From assembly GCF_014803405.1 (NCBI RefSeq), contig NZ_JACYFG010000036.1, forward strand, positions 62,001 to 126,000: a stretch of DNA of 64,000 nt. Direction: 5' to 3'. The notes beneath the pieces are model-generated. The model was not told the origin of the DNA. It saw only the letters and a program-made list of their open reading frames with translations, and did no database searches. Below, in pieces: positions 63,317 to 64,000 of this stretch (within the stretch, counting starts at the first letter, position 1; each line of letters begins with the position of its first letter). The translations under genes and the position numbers were made by a program. This DNA comes from Pelagicoccus enzymogenes (lineage in GTDB: Bacteria > Verrucomicrobiota > Verrucomicrobiia > Opitutales > Opitutaceae).

Positions 63317-64000
63317 CTAGTCTACACGCGTGATACGAAGCGCCTGGTAAGGTTTGCCACTGAGCGTTATCTTCCGCCCCTTGGTATCGTAGTGGTAATA
63401 CCCGTCCTTTTCGCCAATCTCGAAGATACCTTTCACTGGTGTGATCGACATATTCCACGCATCGATAATCTCGACCTTGAATCGGGTCCCCGCCTCTAGC
63501 CCCTTGTAAAGCTTGAACTCCCACTCCTCCGGCGTTTCACGGCCAAAGTACTGCAGGTAATACTCCCCTGCTACCCCCGTCATGCCAGGGTTCATCCAAC
63601 TGTCGATCAGATTGAGCCCGGCCTTGGGACCGTCCTCTACAATCTCTCGCAGAAAAGCGATGCGCGGCACGCTATCACCGAGGATCTTACCCCCGAACGA
63701 AGTCCATGTGTCTTCGTCCAGAGTATTGAAATAATCGCCGTGACCTACATAGGTTCCAGCCATCATGGCTGCCCAGAATCGATGGGTCATGCCCTTGCCA
63801 TCTAGGTCCGCCCAGCGGAACTTAGCATCTCCCTCGTACTTGATCTCGTCGAAAACGACCGGCTTGCGAAAGGCGTCCCGGTAGATCTTGGCGCTAGCAG
63901 GTGACTCGCAGGCATGGCCGTCTTGCACGCTCACATGCGTTACCCAGTCTTGGCGATGGTCGAAGAGCAAATGTCCGTTGTGAATCGAACGAAGGTGATT
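63317..64000 (-). CDS. C-terminal part of a DUF5060/DUF5605-type putative glycoside hydrolase (cut by window edge)
   Basis: Reverse-strand reading is open from the window edge to the stop at 63317, giving the last 227 residues. The visible part starts NHLRSIHNGHLLFDHRQDWV and THVSVQDG. It contains PVVFDEIKYEGD (a likely barrel catalytic strand) and FWAAMMAGTYVGHGDYF. It ends with a small beta domain (GEYYLQYFG, FKVEIIDAWNMSITP) typical of DUF5605. Relatives are TIM-barrel proteins in polysaccharide loci, related to apiosidase-like enzymes. It is the first visible gene of the operon, 33 bp ahead of the GH43-like gene. Confidence 0.75.
   Translation of the reverse strand, partial: NHLRSIHNGHLLFDHRQDWVTHVSVQDGHACESPASAKIYRDAFRKPVVFDEIKYEGDAKFRWADLDGKGMTHRFWAAMMAGTYVGHGDYFNTLDEDTWTSFGGKILGDSVPRIAFLREIVEDGPKAGLNLIDSWMNPGMTGVAGEYYLQYFGRETPEEWEFKLYKGLEAGTRFKVEIIDAWNMSITPVKGIFEIGEKDGYYHYDTKGRKITLSGKPYQALRITRVD

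Noticed and set aside
1-64000. CRISPR arrays, prophage genes, toxin-antitoxin pairs, restriction or other defence systems
   Set aside because: No regularly spaced direct repeats, phage structural genes or defence-type domains were recognised on either strand.

Overview
The window looks like chromosomal DNA of a Gram-negative, polysaccharide-degrading bacterium of the Verrucomicrobiota, most likely class Opitutia (Pelagicoccus or a relative). That assignment is inferred. It rests on a KDO-activating enzyme (outer membrane with LPS), a C-terminal-Phe beta-barrel protein, many exported glycoside hydrolases without a SusC/SusD pair, few strong Shine-Dalgarno sites, and intergenic palindromic repeats. 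No rRNA, CRISPR array, prophage or intact insertion sequence was seen.

Layout. Positions 1-2268 (minus): a nucleoside-salvage group (CNT transporter, deoxyribosyltransferase-like protein, truncated GNAT). Positions 2604-9528: a complete YtfQ/YtfR/YtfT/YjfF-type sugar ABC importer divergent from an exported GH51 alpha-L-arabinofuranosidase, with a candidate operator between them. Positions 9706-10153: eroded remains of a two-component sensor. Positions 10224-17930: a three-domain SGNH acetylesterase, an oligogalacturonate-lyase-like propeller, an EI24 membrane protein, a sugar O-acetyltransferase and a GH39 enzyme. Positions 18066-21809: kamA, carA, kdsB and an HPr.

Positions 22190-27081 hold a multiheme cytochrome operon: an octaheme lipoprotein, a 692-residue outer-membrane barrel, a small monoheme cytochrome and a heptaheme NapC/NirT-like membrane protein. 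Together they resemble a quinol-to-cell-surface electron conduit. Positions 27146-43573 are mostly housekeeping: tatD, trxB, an M20 dipeptidase, a GPP34 protein, a degenerate PurH homologue, thiG-thiH-thiS, apaG, hemX-like/hemA, pilT, dapA-dapB-ruvA, and an ECF sigma/anti-sigma pair. A tRNA-Lys with a strong terminator follows.

Positions 44079-64000 are one tightly packed minus-strand operon of at least nine genes that reads as a rhamnogalacturonan (pectin) utilisation locus. It has a DUF5605-type hydrolase (cut by the window edge), GH43, a pectate-lyase-fold protein, a DapA/NAL-family aldolase, an SSS symporter, GH95-GH105, GH2-sialidase-like, GH78 and esterase-GH78. Three of the enzymes are two-catalytic-domain fusions. 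With the GH51, acetylesterase and GH39 genes near the left end, the cell appears equipped to remove acetyl, arabinose, galactose/fucose, rhamnose and unsaturated uronate from RG-I-like pectin, then import and catabolise the products.

The most interesting points are the porin-cytochrome operon, the fused pectin enzymes, a palindromic repeat inserted in frame into the GH43 signal peptide, a PurH-like probable pseudoenzyme, and the composite intergenic palindromes.
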